NCBI RefSeq assembly: GCF_029714325.1
Contig: NZ_CP121666.1
Location: 1,364,001 to 1,428,000, forward strand
DNA length: 64,000 nucleotides
Reading direction: 5' to 3'
Origin: Bradyrhizobium sp. CB1717
GTDB taxonomy: Bacteria; Pseudomonadota; Alphaproteobacteria; Rhizobiales; Xanthobacteraceae
This document shows positions 8,074-17,206 of this stretch, piece by piece (position 1 is the stretch's first letter; each line of letters opens with the position of its first letter). A program made the position numbers and the translations under genes. Under the pieces are notes generated by a model. That model made no database searches. It was not told the origin of the DNA and was given only the letters and a program-made list of their open reading frames with translations.

Positions 8074-8892
8074 TCAGCTCGCCAGAAAGTCGAGGACCAC
8101 TTCGGAATATTTCTGCGGCGCCTGCTCGAACATCGGATGTGTCGCGTTCGGGATGATCGCCGTCTTGGAATAGGGCACGTGCGCGGCCAGTGCATGCAGT
8201 ACTTTTGGCAGCAGGCCCTTGGTCCGCGCGCCCAGGATGAACAGCGTCGGCATCTTGATCTGCTCCGCATCCGCCTTCGAGAACGGCGGGCGGTTGTCGC
8301 GGACCTGGCCGATCAGCGTCGTGGCGTTGTCGCGCAAATTCTGCTTCACCATCGCCGGCAGCCGCGGCCAGGTGCCTGCGCCTTCCAGCGTGTCGACGAA
8401 CACGGCGAGGCCGCCGTCGACGTCGCCGGCCGCGATCTTCTCGGCCGACGCCGTGAAGCGTGCCAGCAACGGCGAGGGACCGCCGACATAGTCAGGGTCG
8501 AGGCTGGCATCGAGCTCGCCGCCGGGCTCCGCCAGGATCAGCCGGCGGAGCAGATCCGGCCGGCGCTGCGCCACGCGGAAGCAGATGTGCCCGCCGCGGG
8601 AATGGCCCATCAGGTCGACCGGGCCGAGGTCGAGTTTTTCGATGAAGGCGATGACGTCGTCGACGTGCTGGGCGATCGAATAGGTGTCGCCGACGCCGTC
8701 CCATTTTTCCGGGAAGAAGTGCCTCAGGCTCACGGCGATCACCCGATGCCGCTGCGTCAGCGGCCCCAGCACGCAGCCCCAGATGCGGAAATCGGAGAGC
8801 GAGCCGTGCACACAGACCAGCGGCGCGCGGCCTTTGTCCTCGCCCACGTCGAGATAGGGCATGTCGTATCCATTGACGTGAAGGCTTTGCAT
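8074..8892 (-). CDS. Alpha/beta hydrolase (upstream tandem copy)
   Basis: 272 aa from the ATG at 8892, chosen because the sequence from MQSLHVNGYDM aligns residue for residue with the start of the downstream paralog; an upstream ATG at 8964 would add 24 unrelated residues. Motifs: VCVHGSLSDFRIW, nucleophile elbow GHSRGGH, and NATHPMFEQ at the catalytic His. Main differences from the paralog are in the cap region. Function unknown beyond serine hydrolase. Confidence 0.87.
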   Translation of the reverse strand: MQSLHVNGYDMPYLDVGEDKGRAPLVCVHGSLSDFRIWGCVLGPLTQRHRVIAVSLRHFFPEKWDGVGDTYSIAQHVDDVIAFIEKLDLGPVDLMGHSRGGHICFRVAQRRPDLLRRLILAEPGGELDASLDPDYVGGPSPLLARFTASAEKIAAGDVDGGLAVFVDTLEGAGTWPRLPAMVKQNLRDNATTLIGQVRDNRPPFSKADAEQIKMPTLFILGARTKGLLPKVLHALAAHVPYSKTAIIPNATHPMFEQAPQKYSEVVLDFLAS

Positions 8893-9029
8893 TCTGGGCT
8901 CGCGAGAGGACTGGAACTCCTGTGCAAGATTCCCGGAAACCGGGTGGATCGCAACTATTTCCAAGCCTAGATTTGGGCGGAGATCACATTGGGGGCATGC
9001 GACAAGGACGCAAGCTCAGGAACCAAGCC

Positions 9030-9572
9030 ATGACCGACCAGCATTTTGCCCTGTTCGACACCAGGATCGGCCTCTGCGCCATCGCCTGGGGCCCGCGCGG
9101 CATCAACGGCACGCAATTGCCGATGGGCGGCGAAGAGAAGATCCGCACCCGCATCAGCCAGCGCCACACTGATGCCACCGAAGCCGAGCCGACGCCCGAG
9201 GTGCAGCAGGCCATCGACCGCATCGTCAAGCTGCTCGCCGGTGAGCCCGACGATCTCACCGACATCCCGCTCGATCTCGACGGCGTGCCCGATTTCAACC
9301 GCGGCGTCTACGAGATCGCCCGCACCATTCCGCCGGGCAAGACCGTCACCTATGGCGACATCGCCAAGCAGCTCGGCGGCGTCCAGCTGTCGCGCGACGT
9401 CGGCCAGGCGCTCGGCCGCAACCCGTGTCCGATCGTCGTGCCCTGCCATCGCGTGCTGGCGGCCGGCAACAAGCCCGGCGGCTTCTCGGCGAATGGTGGC
9501 GTGGTGACGAAGCTGAAGATGCTCGAGATCGAAGGCGCGCTGGTGAACCACACGCCGAGTCTGTTTGATTGA
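9030..9572 (+). CDS. ogt: Methylated-DNA--[protein]-cysteine S-methyltransferase
   Basis: 180 aa. The C-terminal DNA-binding/active domain is intact: TIPPGKTVTYGDIAKQLG, SRDVGQALGRNPCPIVVPCHRVL with acceptor Cys139, then GFSANGG. It repairs O6-alkylguanine and O4-alkylthymine by suicide transfer to Cys. There is no AdaA/AraC part, so it is Ogt-type, not Ada. The ATG at 9030 follows an AGGA stretch; the frame is open further upstream without family sequence. Divergent from the hydrolase pair. Confidence 0.92.
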   Translation: MTDQHFALFDTRIGLCAIAWGPRGINGTQLPMGGEEKIRTRISQRHTDATEAEPTPEVQQAIDRIVKLLAGEPDDLTDIPLDLDGVPDFNRGVYEIARTIPPGKTVTYGDIAKQLGGVQLSRDVGQALGRNPCPIVVPCHRVLAAGNKPGGFSANGGVVTKLKMLEIEGALVNHTPSLFD

Positions 9573-9582
9573 GATTGCTGCC

Positions 9583-9735
9583 ACCTTCCCCTGGAGGAGG
9601 GTCGATCGCGCGCAGCGCGAGCGGGGTGGGGTGATCTCTCCACTGGGGCAGTGTTTCGTGTGGAGAGATCACCCCACCCCGCTGCGCATTCCGCTTCGCT
9701 GCATGCACAGCGACCCTCCCCCTCCAGGGGAGGGT
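9583..9735. repeat. Intergenic palindromic repeat, family B
   Basis: About 150 bp: cttcccctggaggagggtcg at the left, then gagcggggtggggtgatctc, an inverted gagatcaccccaccccgc, and accctccccctccaggggag at the right. It sits between the convergent ogt and acyl-CoA synthetase genes. Near-identical copies lie at 14281 and 63408. Confidence 0.8.
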
Positions 9736-9747
9736 AAGAAGACCCCC

Positions 9748-11292
9748 CTAAATCTTTGCCGCCGTCTTCGGCCAATATTTGTCGCGCAGATGCCGCTTCA
9801 CCAGCTTGCCGGTCGGCGTACGCGGCAGCTCGGCTTCGAAATCGATCGAGCGCGGGCACTTGATGGCGGAGAGGCGGGTCTTGCAGAATGCGATCAGCTC
9901 GGCCTCCAGCGCCTTGCCGGCGCGCGTCATGTCGTGCGGCTGAACGACCGCCTTTACCTCCTCGCCCATCTCCTCGTTCGGCACGCCGAACACGGCGACA
10001 TCGGCGACTTCGGGGTGGGTGATGAGTACGTCCTCGGTCTCCTGCGGGTAGATGTTCACCCCGCCCGAGATGATCATGTAGGACTTGCGGTCGGTGAGGA
10101 AGAGGAAGCCATCCTTGTCGAGATAGCCGATATCGCCGAGCGTCGACCAGCCCTTGGCGTTGTAGGCCTTCTTCGTCTTTTCGGGATCGTTGTGATAGGT
10201 GAAGGCGGGCGCATCGGCGAAATAGACCGTGCCGATCTCGCCGACCGGCTGCTCCTCGTCGTTCTCGTCCAGAATCTTGATCTTGCCGACCACGGCGCGG
10301 CCGACGCTGCCGCGATGCTCCAGCCATTGTTGCGAGTTGCAGACGGTGACGCCGTTGCCTTCCGAGCCGGCGTAGTACTCGATCAGGATCGGGCCCCACC
10401 ACTCGATCATTTTCGCTTTCACATCGACCGGGCAGGGGGCCGCGGCGTGGATCGCGCCCTTGAGCGTGGAGACGTCGTACTTCGTGCGGATCTCGTCCGG
10501 CAGCTTCAGCATGCGTACGAACATGGTCGGCACCAGCTGGGACTGCGTGACCTCATACTTCTCGACGAGCTTGAGGAATTCCTCGGCGTCGAAATGCTCC
10601 ATGATGATGGAGGTGCCGCCGAGCACGATCGCCATCATGTTGAAGCGCAAGGGAGCCGCGTGATAGAGCGGCGCCGGCGAGAGATAGGTGCTCTCCGCGT
10701 TCATGCCGCACATGTCGGCGCAGAGCACGCGCAGGAAGGCGTTCGGCACGTCGATCCTGTTGCCCTCGAACGCCTTCTTGATGCCCTTGGGCCGGCCCGT
10801 GGTGCCCGAGGAATACAGCATGTCGTAGCCCGCGACCTCGTCCGCGATCGGCGTGGTCGGCTGCGCCGCGGCTTCCTTGTCGTAGGAACGGAAGCCGGGC
10901 AGCGGCTCGTCCATCATGTAGAAGATCGGCTCGCCGGGTGCGCCCTTGATCAGGGCCTTGATCTGGTCGGCGCATTTCGGCGTCGTGATCACGACCTTGG
11001 CGCCGCAATCGCCGATGATGTAGTCGATCTCGTCCTGCTTCAGATAGCGGCTGATCGCGGTATAATAGAGCCCGCTGCGCTGCGCCGCCCAGCAGAGCTC
11101 CATGAAGGCGAGGCGGTTCTCCATCAAGAGCGCGATGTGGTCGCCGGCCTTCAGCCCGAGCGAGCGGAAGAGCTGCGCGCCCTGGTTCGAGAGCTCGTCG
11201 AGCTCGCGATAGGTGATCGCCTTGCCGGTGCCTGCCATCTGGTAGGCGATCTTGTCGGGCGTGGTGCGGGCGTAGATGGAGGGGTGGGTCAT
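9748..11292 (-). CDS. Acyl-CoA synthetase (AMP-binding, FadD-like)
   Basis: 514 aa adenylate-forming enzyme. AMP-binding signature YSSGTTGRPKG (near residues 159-169), the substrate-pocket region YYAGSEGNGVT (A5-like), GDIGYLDKDGF (A7), DRKSYMIISGGVNIYP (A8 hinge) and catalytic Lys in TPTGKLVKRHL. It activates a carboxylic acid to its CoA thioester for the beta-oxidation-type genes to its right. Chain length or aromatic preference cannot be read. Start ATG at 11292; a family A-like repeat lies just upstream. Confidence 0.88.
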   Translation of the reverse strand: MTHPSIYARTTPDKIAYQMAGTGKAITYRELDELSNQGAQLFRSLGLKAGDHIALLMENRLAFMELCWAAQRSGLYYTAISRYLKQDEIDYIIGDCGAKVVITTPKCADQIKALIKGAPGEPIFYMMDEPLPGFRSYDKEAAAQPTTPIADEVAGYDMLYSSGTTGRPKGIKKAFEGNRIDVPNAFLRVLCADMCGMNAESTYLSPAPLYHAAPLRFNMMAIVLGGTSIIMEHFDAEEFLKLVEKYEVTQSQLVPTMFVRMLKLPDEIRTKYDVSTLKGAIHAAAPCPVDVKAKMIEWWGPILIEYYAGSEGNGVTVCNSQQWLEHRGSVGRAVVGKIKILDENDEEQPVGEIGTVYFADAPAFTYHNDPEKTKKAYNAKGWSTLGDIGYLDKDGFLFLTDRKSYMIISGGVNIYPQETEDVLITHPEVADVAVFGVPNEEMGEEVKAVVQPHDMTRAGKALEAELIAFCKTRLSAIKCPRSIDFEAELPRTPTGKLVKRHLRDKYWPKTAAKI

Positions 11293-11318
11293 CGCGAAGG
11301 TCTCACAACAAAAAAGGT

Positions 11319-11458
11319 GTCATCCCGGCCTAGTGCGCAATTGCGCACGGGAGCCGGGATCCATAACCACCGATCCAGATTGTTGAAGCGCGATGTCGCC
11401 CCAGCTCGCCCTAACCACGCACTCGGTGGTTATGGGTCCCGGCTTTCGCCGGGACGAC
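11319..11458. repeat. Intergenic palindromic repeat, family A variant (gtcatcccggc...gccgggacgac)
   Basis: Outer arms gtcatcccggc and gccgggacgac, an inner pair ataaccacc / ggtggttat, and a perfect gtgcgcaattgcgcac hairpin. It lies between the thiolase stop and the acyl-CoA synthetase start. Confidence 0.7.
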
Positions 11459-11496
11459 ACGTTTAGTGTGGCAACGCCTAAGCGGTGCAACGGCGA

Positions 11497-12669
11497 CTAC
11501 AGCCGCTCGACGATCGTCACATTAGCCATGCCGCCGCCTTCGCACATGGTCTGCAGGCCGTAGCGCCTGCCGCGCTGGTGCAGGGCGTGGACCAGCGTGG
11601 TCATCAGCTTGGTGCCGGAGCCGCCGAGCGGATGGCCGAGCGCGATGGCGCCGCCGTTGACGTTGAGACGTTCGGGATCGGCGCCGGTGGTCTTCAGCCA
11701 CGCGGTCGGCACCGAGGCGAAGGCCTCGTTGACCTCGAACAGGTCGATGTCGCCGATCTTCATGCCGGCCTTCTCCAGCGCGCGCTTGGTGGCGTGCAGC
11801 GGCGCATCCAGCATGATGACGGGATCGCCGCCCATCATGGTCATGTGGTGGATGCGCGCGAGCGGCTTGACGCCGAGGTGCTTCAGGCCCTTCTCGTTCA
11901 CCACCATGACGCCGGAGGCGCCGTCGCAGATCTGGCTGGCGCTGGCCGCGGTCAGCTTGCCGTTCTCGGCGATCAGCTTGACGCCCTTGATACCGTCGAT
12001 CGTGGCGTCGAAGCGGATGCCTTCGTCGATGTGGTGGGTGTCCTTGCTGCCGTCGGCGCGGGTGATCTCGAGCGGCACGATCTCCTTCTTGAAGTGACCG
12101 GCTTGCGTCGCCGCGATCGCGCGCTGATGGCTATTGTAGGAGTATTCGTCGAGCTCGTCCTTGGAGAGGCCGTACCGCTCGGCCATCATCTCCGCGCCGG
12201 TGAACTGGCTGAACACGATGTTGGGATATCTCGCCTCGATGCCCGGGCTCTTGTAATTGCCAAAACCGTTCTTGGCCGGAAGCTGCGACGACAGGCCCAT
12301 CGGCACGCGCGTCATCGATTCCACGCCGGCGGCGATCACGACGTCCATGGTGCCGGACATCACGGCTTGGGCCGCGAAGTGCAGCGCCTGCTGCGAGGAG
12401 CCGCACTGGCGGTCTATCGAAGTGCCCGGCACGCTCTCCGGCAGCTTCGAGGCCATGATCGCGTTGCGCGCGACGTTGTTGGACTGCTCACCGACCTGCA
12501 TCACGCAGCCCATGATCACGTCCTCGACCAAAGCAGGATCGACCTTGGTGCGGTCGACCAGCTCGTCCAGCACTTTCGCTGCGAGATCGGCCGGATGCCA
12601 GCCGGCGAGGCGGCCCCCCTTGCGCCCGCCGGCGGTACGCGCGGCGGCGACGATGTAAGCCTCGGCCAT
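11497..12669 (-). CDS. Acetyl-CoA acetyltransferase family thiolase
   Basis: 390 aa thiolase. Nucleophile Cys89 in SIDRQCGSSQ, NVNGGAIALGHPLGGSG with the active-site His, and the second Cys in MCEGGGMANV. It cleaves 3-ketoacyl-CoA with CoA, closing a beta-oxidation round. The ATG at 12669 follows GGGAGAAACCGAT; an in-frame ATG at 12738 adds 23 unrelated residues and is rejected. It diverges from the TetR gene across a short region carrying an AT-rich palindrome, so it is probably a target of that repressor, together with the synthetase downstream. Confidence 0.92.
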   Translation of the reverse strand: MAEAYIVAAARTAGGRKGGRLAGWHPADLAAKVLDELVDRTKVDPALVEDVIMGCVMQVGEQSNNVARNAIMASKLPESVPGTSIDRQCGSSQQALHFAAQAVMSGTMDVVIAAGVESMTRVPMGLSSQLPAKNGFGNYKSPGIEARYPNIVFSQFTGAEMMAERYGLSKDELDEYSYNSHQRAIAATQAGHFKKEIVPLEITRADGSKDTHHIDEGIRFDATIDGIKGVKLIAENGKLTAASASQICDGASGVMVVNEKGLKHLGVKPLARIHHMTMMGGDPVIMLDAPLHATKRALEKAGMKIGDIDLFEVNEAFASVPTAWLKTTGADPERLNVNGGAIALGHPLGGSGTKLMTTLVHALHQRGRRYGLQTMCEGGGMANVTIVERL

Positions 12670-12738
12670 ATCGGTTTCTCCCTGAATTTCTTCTGGATGG
12701 TTTGGTTGTCGGGGCGGATTAAACGGGCGGGAGATCAT

Positions 12739-12758
12739 TTAGTCAATCGATCAATTAA
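12739..12758. promoter_or_regulatory. AT-rich imperfect palindrome between thiolase and TetR genes
   Basis: ttagtcaatcgatcaattaa matches its own reverse complement at 14 of 20 positions around a central atcgat. In a region of high GC content and between divergent genes, this is the natural candidate for the TetR operator. Confidence 0.5.
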
Positions 12759-12825
12759 CTCTTGTGATGAGGCGCTGCTTGCGCTTATCTGCGCCCCGCT
12801 TCACGCGGCCAAAACAGGGATTTCC

Positions 12826-13485
12826 GTGGCTACCAGCGTACCGAACAGGCTCCCCAGCGGAAAAAATTCCACGGCAGAGAAATTGCTCGTGGCCGCCAGC
12901 GAGCTGATGATCGAACGCTCCTCGATCGAGATCTCGCTCTCCGACATCGCCCAGAAGTCCGGTGCCAACGCCGCGCTGGTCAAATATCACTTCGGCAACA
13001 AGGACGGCCTGCTGCTGGCGCTGCTCGAGCGCAACGCCGCGACTGAGCTCTCCAATCTCGAATATCTTCTGGCGCAACCGATCACGGCGACGGCGAAGCT
13101 GAAGCTGCATATCGGCGGCATCATCCGCGCCTACTACCGGTTCCCCTACATGAACCGGCTGATCCATTATCTCCTGCACGAAACCAGCGCCGGCTCCGCC
13201 GACGAGGTCTCGAAATTCTTTGTCGCACCGCTCCTCGACTTTCACCGCCGCCTGCTCGCCGAAGGCGAGAGCAGCGGCGAATTCCGCAAGACCGATCCGG
13301 TGCTGTTCTACACCAGCCTGATCGGCGCCTGCGACCACTTGTTCTTCGGCCGGCACGCGATGTCCCGCGCGACCGGCGTCGGCCCGGTCACCGACGAAGT
13401 CTGCCGGCAATACATCAGACACATGGAAACGCTGATCTGCGGCGGCATCCTCACGCAAGCCGGGGAAGCTGCCGCTGCCGGATGA
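12826..13485 (+). CDS. TetR family transcriptional regulator
   Basis: 219 aa from a GTG at 12826 (AGGG at about 6-nt spacing). The N-terminal helix-turn-helix (about residues 15-60) is standard: AEKLLVAASELMIE, then SLSDIAQKSGANAALVKYHFGNKDGLL. The rest is a helical ligand domain without a recognisable ligand type. The frame is open far upstream, antisense to the thiolase, but that part is a shadow. Position between the thiolase and the SDR/enoyl-CoA hydratase genes suggests it represses this catabolic locus in response to an acyl-CoA, by analogy with FadR/PaaR-like TetR proteins. Confidence 0.88.
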   Translation: MATSVPNRLPSGKNSTAEKLLVAASELMIERSSIEISLSDIAQKSGANAALVKYHFGNKDGLLLALLERNAATELSNLEYLLAQPITATAKLKLHIGGIIRAYYRFPYMNRLIHYLLHETSAGSADEVSKFFVAPLLDFHRRLLAEGESSGEFRKTDPVLFYTSLIGACDHLFFGRHAMSRATGVGPVTDEVCRQYIRHMETLICGGILTQAGEAAAAG

Positions 13486-13541
13486 TCCGGCAGAACTCTT
13501 TCAAGCCCAGAGAAGAAACGCCCAAGGAAAGGTAGCTTACG

Positions 13542-14267
13542 ATGCAATTGAAAGACGTAGCCGTTCTCATCACCGGCGGTGGTTCTGGCCTTGGTGCCGC
13601 GACCGCCCGCGCCATGGCTGCCAAGGGCGCCAAGATCGGCGTGATCGATCAGAGCAAGGAGAACGCCGAGAAGGTCGCCGCTGAGGTGAAGGGCGTGGCG
13701 CTGCATGCGGACGTCACCAGCGAGGAGCAGATCAAGGCGGCGATCGCGAAAGCGGAAGCCGCGCACGGCGTCGCCCGCGTGCTGATGAACTGCGCCGGCA
13801 TCGGCGGCTCGCAGCGCATCGTCGGCCGCGACGGCGTCTACCCGCTGGAAAAGTTCGCGCGCATCATCAACGTCAACCTGATCGGCACCTTCAATTGCCT
13901 GCGGCTGTTCGCCGAGCGCCTCGTCATCATCAACACCGCCTCGGTTGCGGCTTATGAAGGCCAGATCGGCCAGATCGCCTATTCGGCCTCGAAGGGCGGC
14001 GTCGTCGGCCTCACGCTGCCGGCCGCTCGCGACCTCGCCAGCCAGAAGATCCGCGTCAACACCATCGCGCCCGGCCTGTTCTTCACGCCGCTCTTGATGG
14101 GTCTGAACGAAGAGGCCCGCAAGAGCTTAGGGGCCCAGGTGCCGCATCCCTCGCGTCTCGGGGATGCCAACGAATACGGCATGCTCGCGGTGCACATCGT
14201 CGAGAACCCGATGCTGAACGGCGAGACCATCCGTCTCGACGGCGCGATCCGGATGGCGCCAAGGTAA
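13542..14267 (+). CDS. SDR family 3-hydroxyacyl-CoA dehydrogenase (HSD10-like) with a short internal gap
   Basis: 241 aa. NAD-binding TGGGSGLGAAT, NCAGIGG, catalytic Ser in INTASVAAYEG, YSASKGG Tyr/Lys pair and the HSD10-type ending LNGETIRLDGAIRM. It should oxidise 3-hydroxyacyl-CoA with NAD in the beta-oxidation locus. Oddity: in human HSD17B10 and its bacterial relatives about 12 residues lie between the helix ending AGEM and the strand VIINTAS; here LFAERL runs directly into VIINTAS. The reading frame is kept. It may fold with a shorter loop or be impaired. Start ATG at 13542 follows GGAAAGGTAGC. Confidence 0.88.
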   Translation: MQLKDVAVLITGGGSGLGAATARAMAAKGAKIGVIDQSKENAEKVAAEVKGVALHADVTSEEQIKAAIAKAEAAHGVARVLMNCAGIGGSQRIVGRDGVYPLEKFARIINVNLIGTFNCLRLFAERLVIINTASVAAYEGQIGQIAYSASKGGVVGLTLPAARDLASQKIRVNTIAPGLFFTPLLMGLNEEARKSLGAQVPHPSRLGDANEYGMLAVHIVENPMLNGETIRLDGAIRMAPR

Positions 14268-14280
14268 GCAGTGCTCTTCT

Positions 14281-14440
14281 TACCCTCCCCTGGAGGGGGA
14301 GGGTCGATCGCGCGAAGCGCGAGCGGGGTGGGGTGATCTCTCCACTTGGGCAGTGTTGGTCGCGGAGAGACCTTCACCCCACCCCGTCTCACATTTCGCT
14401 GCGCGCAATGTGAGACGACCCTCCCCCTCCAGGGGAGGGT
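14281..14440. repeat. Intergenic palindromic repeat, family B
   Basis: Same plan as the copy at 9583: taccctcccctggaggggga, gagcggggtggggtgatctc, inverted ccttcaccccaccccg, and ccctccccctccaggggagg at the right end. It lies between the SDR and enoyl-CoA hydratase genes, which have the same orientation. Confidence 0.8.
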
Positions 14441-14479
14441 GGGAGACGGTCCCCGTGTGACACGAAAGTGCGAGCGCCC

Positions 14480-15286
14480 ATGTCCCAACCGCTGCTGATC
14501 GAGCACAACGACGGCGTCGACCGGGTGACGCTCAATCGCCCTGAAAGCCTCAACGCGCTCGATCCTGCGCTGATCGACGCGCTCAACGTCTATTTCCAGG
14601 GCCTGCAGCGCAACCGCGATACGCGCGTCGTCGTGCTCCGGGGCGCCGGCAAGAATTTCTGTGCGGGCCTTGATCTGAAGGCCGCGATGGCGCGTCGTGC
14701 CGGGCAGCAGGAGCCGCCCGGCGTCACGGAGTCCTTGGACTCGCAGCGCCGCATCGCCGACATCGTGATGCTGATGCGGCGCTGTCCGCAGCCGATCCTT
14801 ACCCTGGTGCAGGGCGCGGCGGCCGGCGGCGGCTTTGCGCTGGCGCTGGCGTCCGACATCCGCATCGCCGCGAAGTCGGCGCGGATGAACTGCGCCTTCA
14901 TCAAGCTCGGTCTCGGCGGCTGCGACATCGGCACCAGCTATTTCCTGCCGCGGCTCGTCGGTGTCTCCGTCGCCTCCGAGCTGATCCTCACCGGGCGCTT
15001 CATCGGCGCCGAGCGTGCGCTTGCGGTCGGGCTCGTCTCGGAGGTCGTCGACGAGGACAAGCTCGATGATGCGGCCGAGCCCTATGTCGATGCGATGATG
15101 ACGGCCTCGCCCGTTGGGCTGCGCCTGTCAAAAGAATGTCTCAACATGAGCGTCGATGCGGGATCGCTGGAAGCGGCGATCGCGATGGAGGACCGCAATC
15201 AGGTCCTGTGCAGCCGCTCCGAGGAATTTTCGGAAGGCATCAGGGCCTTCCTTGAGAAGCGAAAGCCTGTCTATATCAGGCGCTGA
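14480..15286 (+). CDS. Enoyl-CoA hydratase/isomerase family protein
   Basis: 268 aa crotonase. The CoA-binding/oxyanion strands are seen in KNFCAGLDLKAAM and VQGAAAGGGFALALASDIR; the family's second acidic position falls in KLGLGGCDIGTSY, where the usual catalytic Glu is replaced by a Gly-Cys-Asp arrangement, as in several hydratase/lyase branches. It would hydrate an enoyl-CoA or act as a retro-aldol lyase. The ATG at 14480 is preferred; a GTG 12 nt upstream is possible. Same strand as the SDR, ligase and dehydrogenases. Confidence 0.87.
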   Translation: MSQPLLIEHNDGVDRVTLNRPESLNALDPALIDALNVYFQGLQRNRDTRVVVLRGAGKNFCAGLDLKAAMARRAGQQEPPGVTESLDSQRRIADIVMLMRRCPQPILTLVQGAAAGGGFALALASDIRIAAKSARMNCAFIKLGLGGCDIGTSYFLPRLVGVSVASELILTGRFIGAERALAVGLVSEVVDEDKLDDAAEPYVDAMMTASPVGLRLSKECLNMSVDAGSLEAAIAMEDRNQVLCSRSEEFSEGIRAFLEKRKPVYIRR

Positions 15287-15329
15287 ACCACGAAGATCCG
15301 CAAAGGACAGTAATTCCGGGAGACGCAAA

Positions 15330-17201
15330 ATGAGTGGAAGTGCGGCGGCGGTGATCACGAAGCCCGCCTTTCGCAAGGTCGAGTGGCTCAAGCGCGACAT
15401 CGACGTCGAGCGCCGCGCCGACGGCACGGTGGTGCTGAAGTCGCGCATCCCCTTGCAAGCTTACGAGACGCACATCCCGGCATCGCTGGCGAAATGGGCG
15501 AAGGAAGCGCCCGGGCGCATCTGGCTCGCGCAGCGCGGCGGCCCCAACCGCGAATGGCGCAAAGTGTCCTATGGCGAAGCCAAGCGCACCGTCGACGCGC
15601 TGACGCAAGGTTTGCTCGATCTTAAGCTGCAGGGACGTCCGGTCACGATCCTCTCCGGCAACTCGATCGAGCATGCGCTGATGACGCAGGCCGCGATGCA
15701 GGCGCGCGTCCCGGCGGCTCCGGTGTCGCCGGCCTACTCGCTGATGAGCCACGATCACGTCAAGCTGAAGTACCTGTTCGACCTGGTCAAGCCGGCCGTG
15801 GTGATGGTGCAGGACGGCCCGACCTTCGAGAAGGCGCTGAAAGCGCTCGACCTCACCGGCGTCACCGTGGTTCACGTTGCGCGACCCTGCGACGGCATCA
15901 AGAGCGTCAGCTTCGCCGAGCTCGCGGCGACGCCTGTGACGAAGGACGTCGATGCATCGATCGCGAAGATCACGCCCGACACCGTCGGCAAGCTGCTGTT
16001 CACGTCGGGCTCGACGGGCATGCCCAAGGCCGTCATCAACACGCAAGCGATGATGTGCGCCAATGCGGCGATGATGATGCAGGTGCGGCCGCGCACGCCT
16101 GACGGTCCTGTCACGACCATGCTGGACTGGATGCCGTGGAATCACACCATGGGCGGCAACGCGGCGTTCCACCCCGTGCTGGTCGATGGCGGCACGCTCT
16201 ATATCGACGACGGCCGGCCGATGCCGGGCCAGTTCGAGGAGACGCTGCGAAACCTGCGCGAGATCTCGCCAACCTACTACGCCAACGTGCCCGCCGGCTA
16301 TGCCGCGCTGGCGGCGGCGATGGAGAAGGACGACGCGCTGTGCCGCTCGTTCTTCAAGAACCTCTCGATCATGGCGTATGGCGGCGCGCGGTTGCCGGAC
16401 GATCTCTACGAGCGCATGCAGGCGCTGGCGGTGAAGACCACCGGCGAGCGCATCGTGTTCTACACCGGCTGGGGTTCGACCGAGACCGCGCCGACCTCGA
16501 CCGGCACCTATTGGGACACCGAGCGCGTCGGCTTGATCGGCCTGCCGTTCCCCGGGGTCGAATTGAAGATGGTGCCGTGCGGCTCGAAATACGAGCTGCG
16601 GCTGCGCGGCGTCAACGTCACGCCCGGCTACTTCGGCCAGGCGGAGCTGACCAGGAAGATGTTCGACGAGGAAGGCTTTTACTGCATTGGCGATGCCGGC
16701 ATCTTCGTCGACGATGCCGATCCGCTGAAGGGCATCATCTTCGCCGGCCGCGTGGTGGAAGACTTCAAGCTCACCACCGGCACCTTCGTCCATGTCGGCT
16801 CGCTCCGCACCGACACGATCGCGGCGGCGACGCCCGTCGTGCATGATGCGCTGGTCGCGGGACAGGATCGCGCCTTCATCGGCCTGCTCGCCTGGCCGAA
16901 TCTGCATGCCTGCCGCCAGCTCGTCGGCAATCCCGATCTGAGCTTTGCGGATGCGGTGAAGCACCCCGAAGTGATCGCCTGCTTCAGGCGTGGCCTGGAA
17001 ACTCATAACAAGGAATGCGAGGGCGCCAGCAGCCGCATCATCGCGCGCGCGATGCTGATGGTCGAGCCGCCCTCGATCGACGGCAACGAACTCACCGACA
17101 AGGGCTACATCAACCAGCGCGCCGGCCTCGAACGCCGCGCGGCGCTGGTGGAGCGGCTCTATGCCGACAAGCCGGATGAAGACGTGATCGTGCTGCGATG
17201 A
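15330..17201 (+). CDS. Feruloyl-CoA synthase-like AMP-dependent ligase
   Basis: 623 aa, the length of bacterial feruloyl-CoA synthases. AMP signature FTSGSTGMPKAVI, the diagnostic DWMPWNHTMGGN stretch, GWGSTETAPTST (A5), and GDAGIFVDDADPLKGIIFAGRVVEDFKL at the A7/A8 hinge. It probably makes the CoA ester of a hydroxycinnamate or related aryl/alkenoic acid. ATG at 15330 has GGGAG at 7-nt spacing. It follows the enoyl-CoA hydratase by 43 bp, an arrangement like phenylpropanoid (ferulate/coumarate) side-chain degradation, though no vanillin dehydrogenase is present here. Confidence 0.85.
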   Translation: MSGSAAAVITKPAFRKVEWLKRDIDVERRADGTVVLKSRIPLQAYETHIPASLAKWAKEAPGRIWLAQRGGPNREWRKVSYGEAKRTVDALTQGLLDLKLQGRPVTILSGNSIEHALMTQAAMQARVPAAPVSPAYSLMSHDHVKLKYLFDLVKPAVVMVQDGPTFEKALKALDLTGVTVVHVARPCDGIKSVSFAELAATPVTKDVDASIAKITPDTVGKLLFTSGSTGMPKAVINTQAMMCANAAMMMQVRPRTPDGPVTTMLDWMPWNHTMGGNAAFHPVLVDGGTLYIDDGRPMPGQFEETLRNLREISPTYYANVPAGYAALAAAMEKDDALCRSFFKNLSIMAYGGARLPDDLYERMQALAVKTTGERIVFYTGWGSTETAPTSTGTYWDTERVGLIGLPFPGVELKMVPCGSKYELRLRGVNVTPGYFGQAELTRKMFDEEGFYCIGDAGIFVDDADPLKGIIFAGRVVEDFKLTTGTFVHVGSLRTDTIAAATPVVHDALVAGQDRAFIGLLAWPNLHACRQLVGNPDLSFADAVKHPEVIACFRRGLETHNKECEGASSRIIARAMLMVEPPSIDGNELTDKGYINQRAGLERRAALVERLYADKPDEDVIVLR

Positions 17202-17206
17202 ACACC

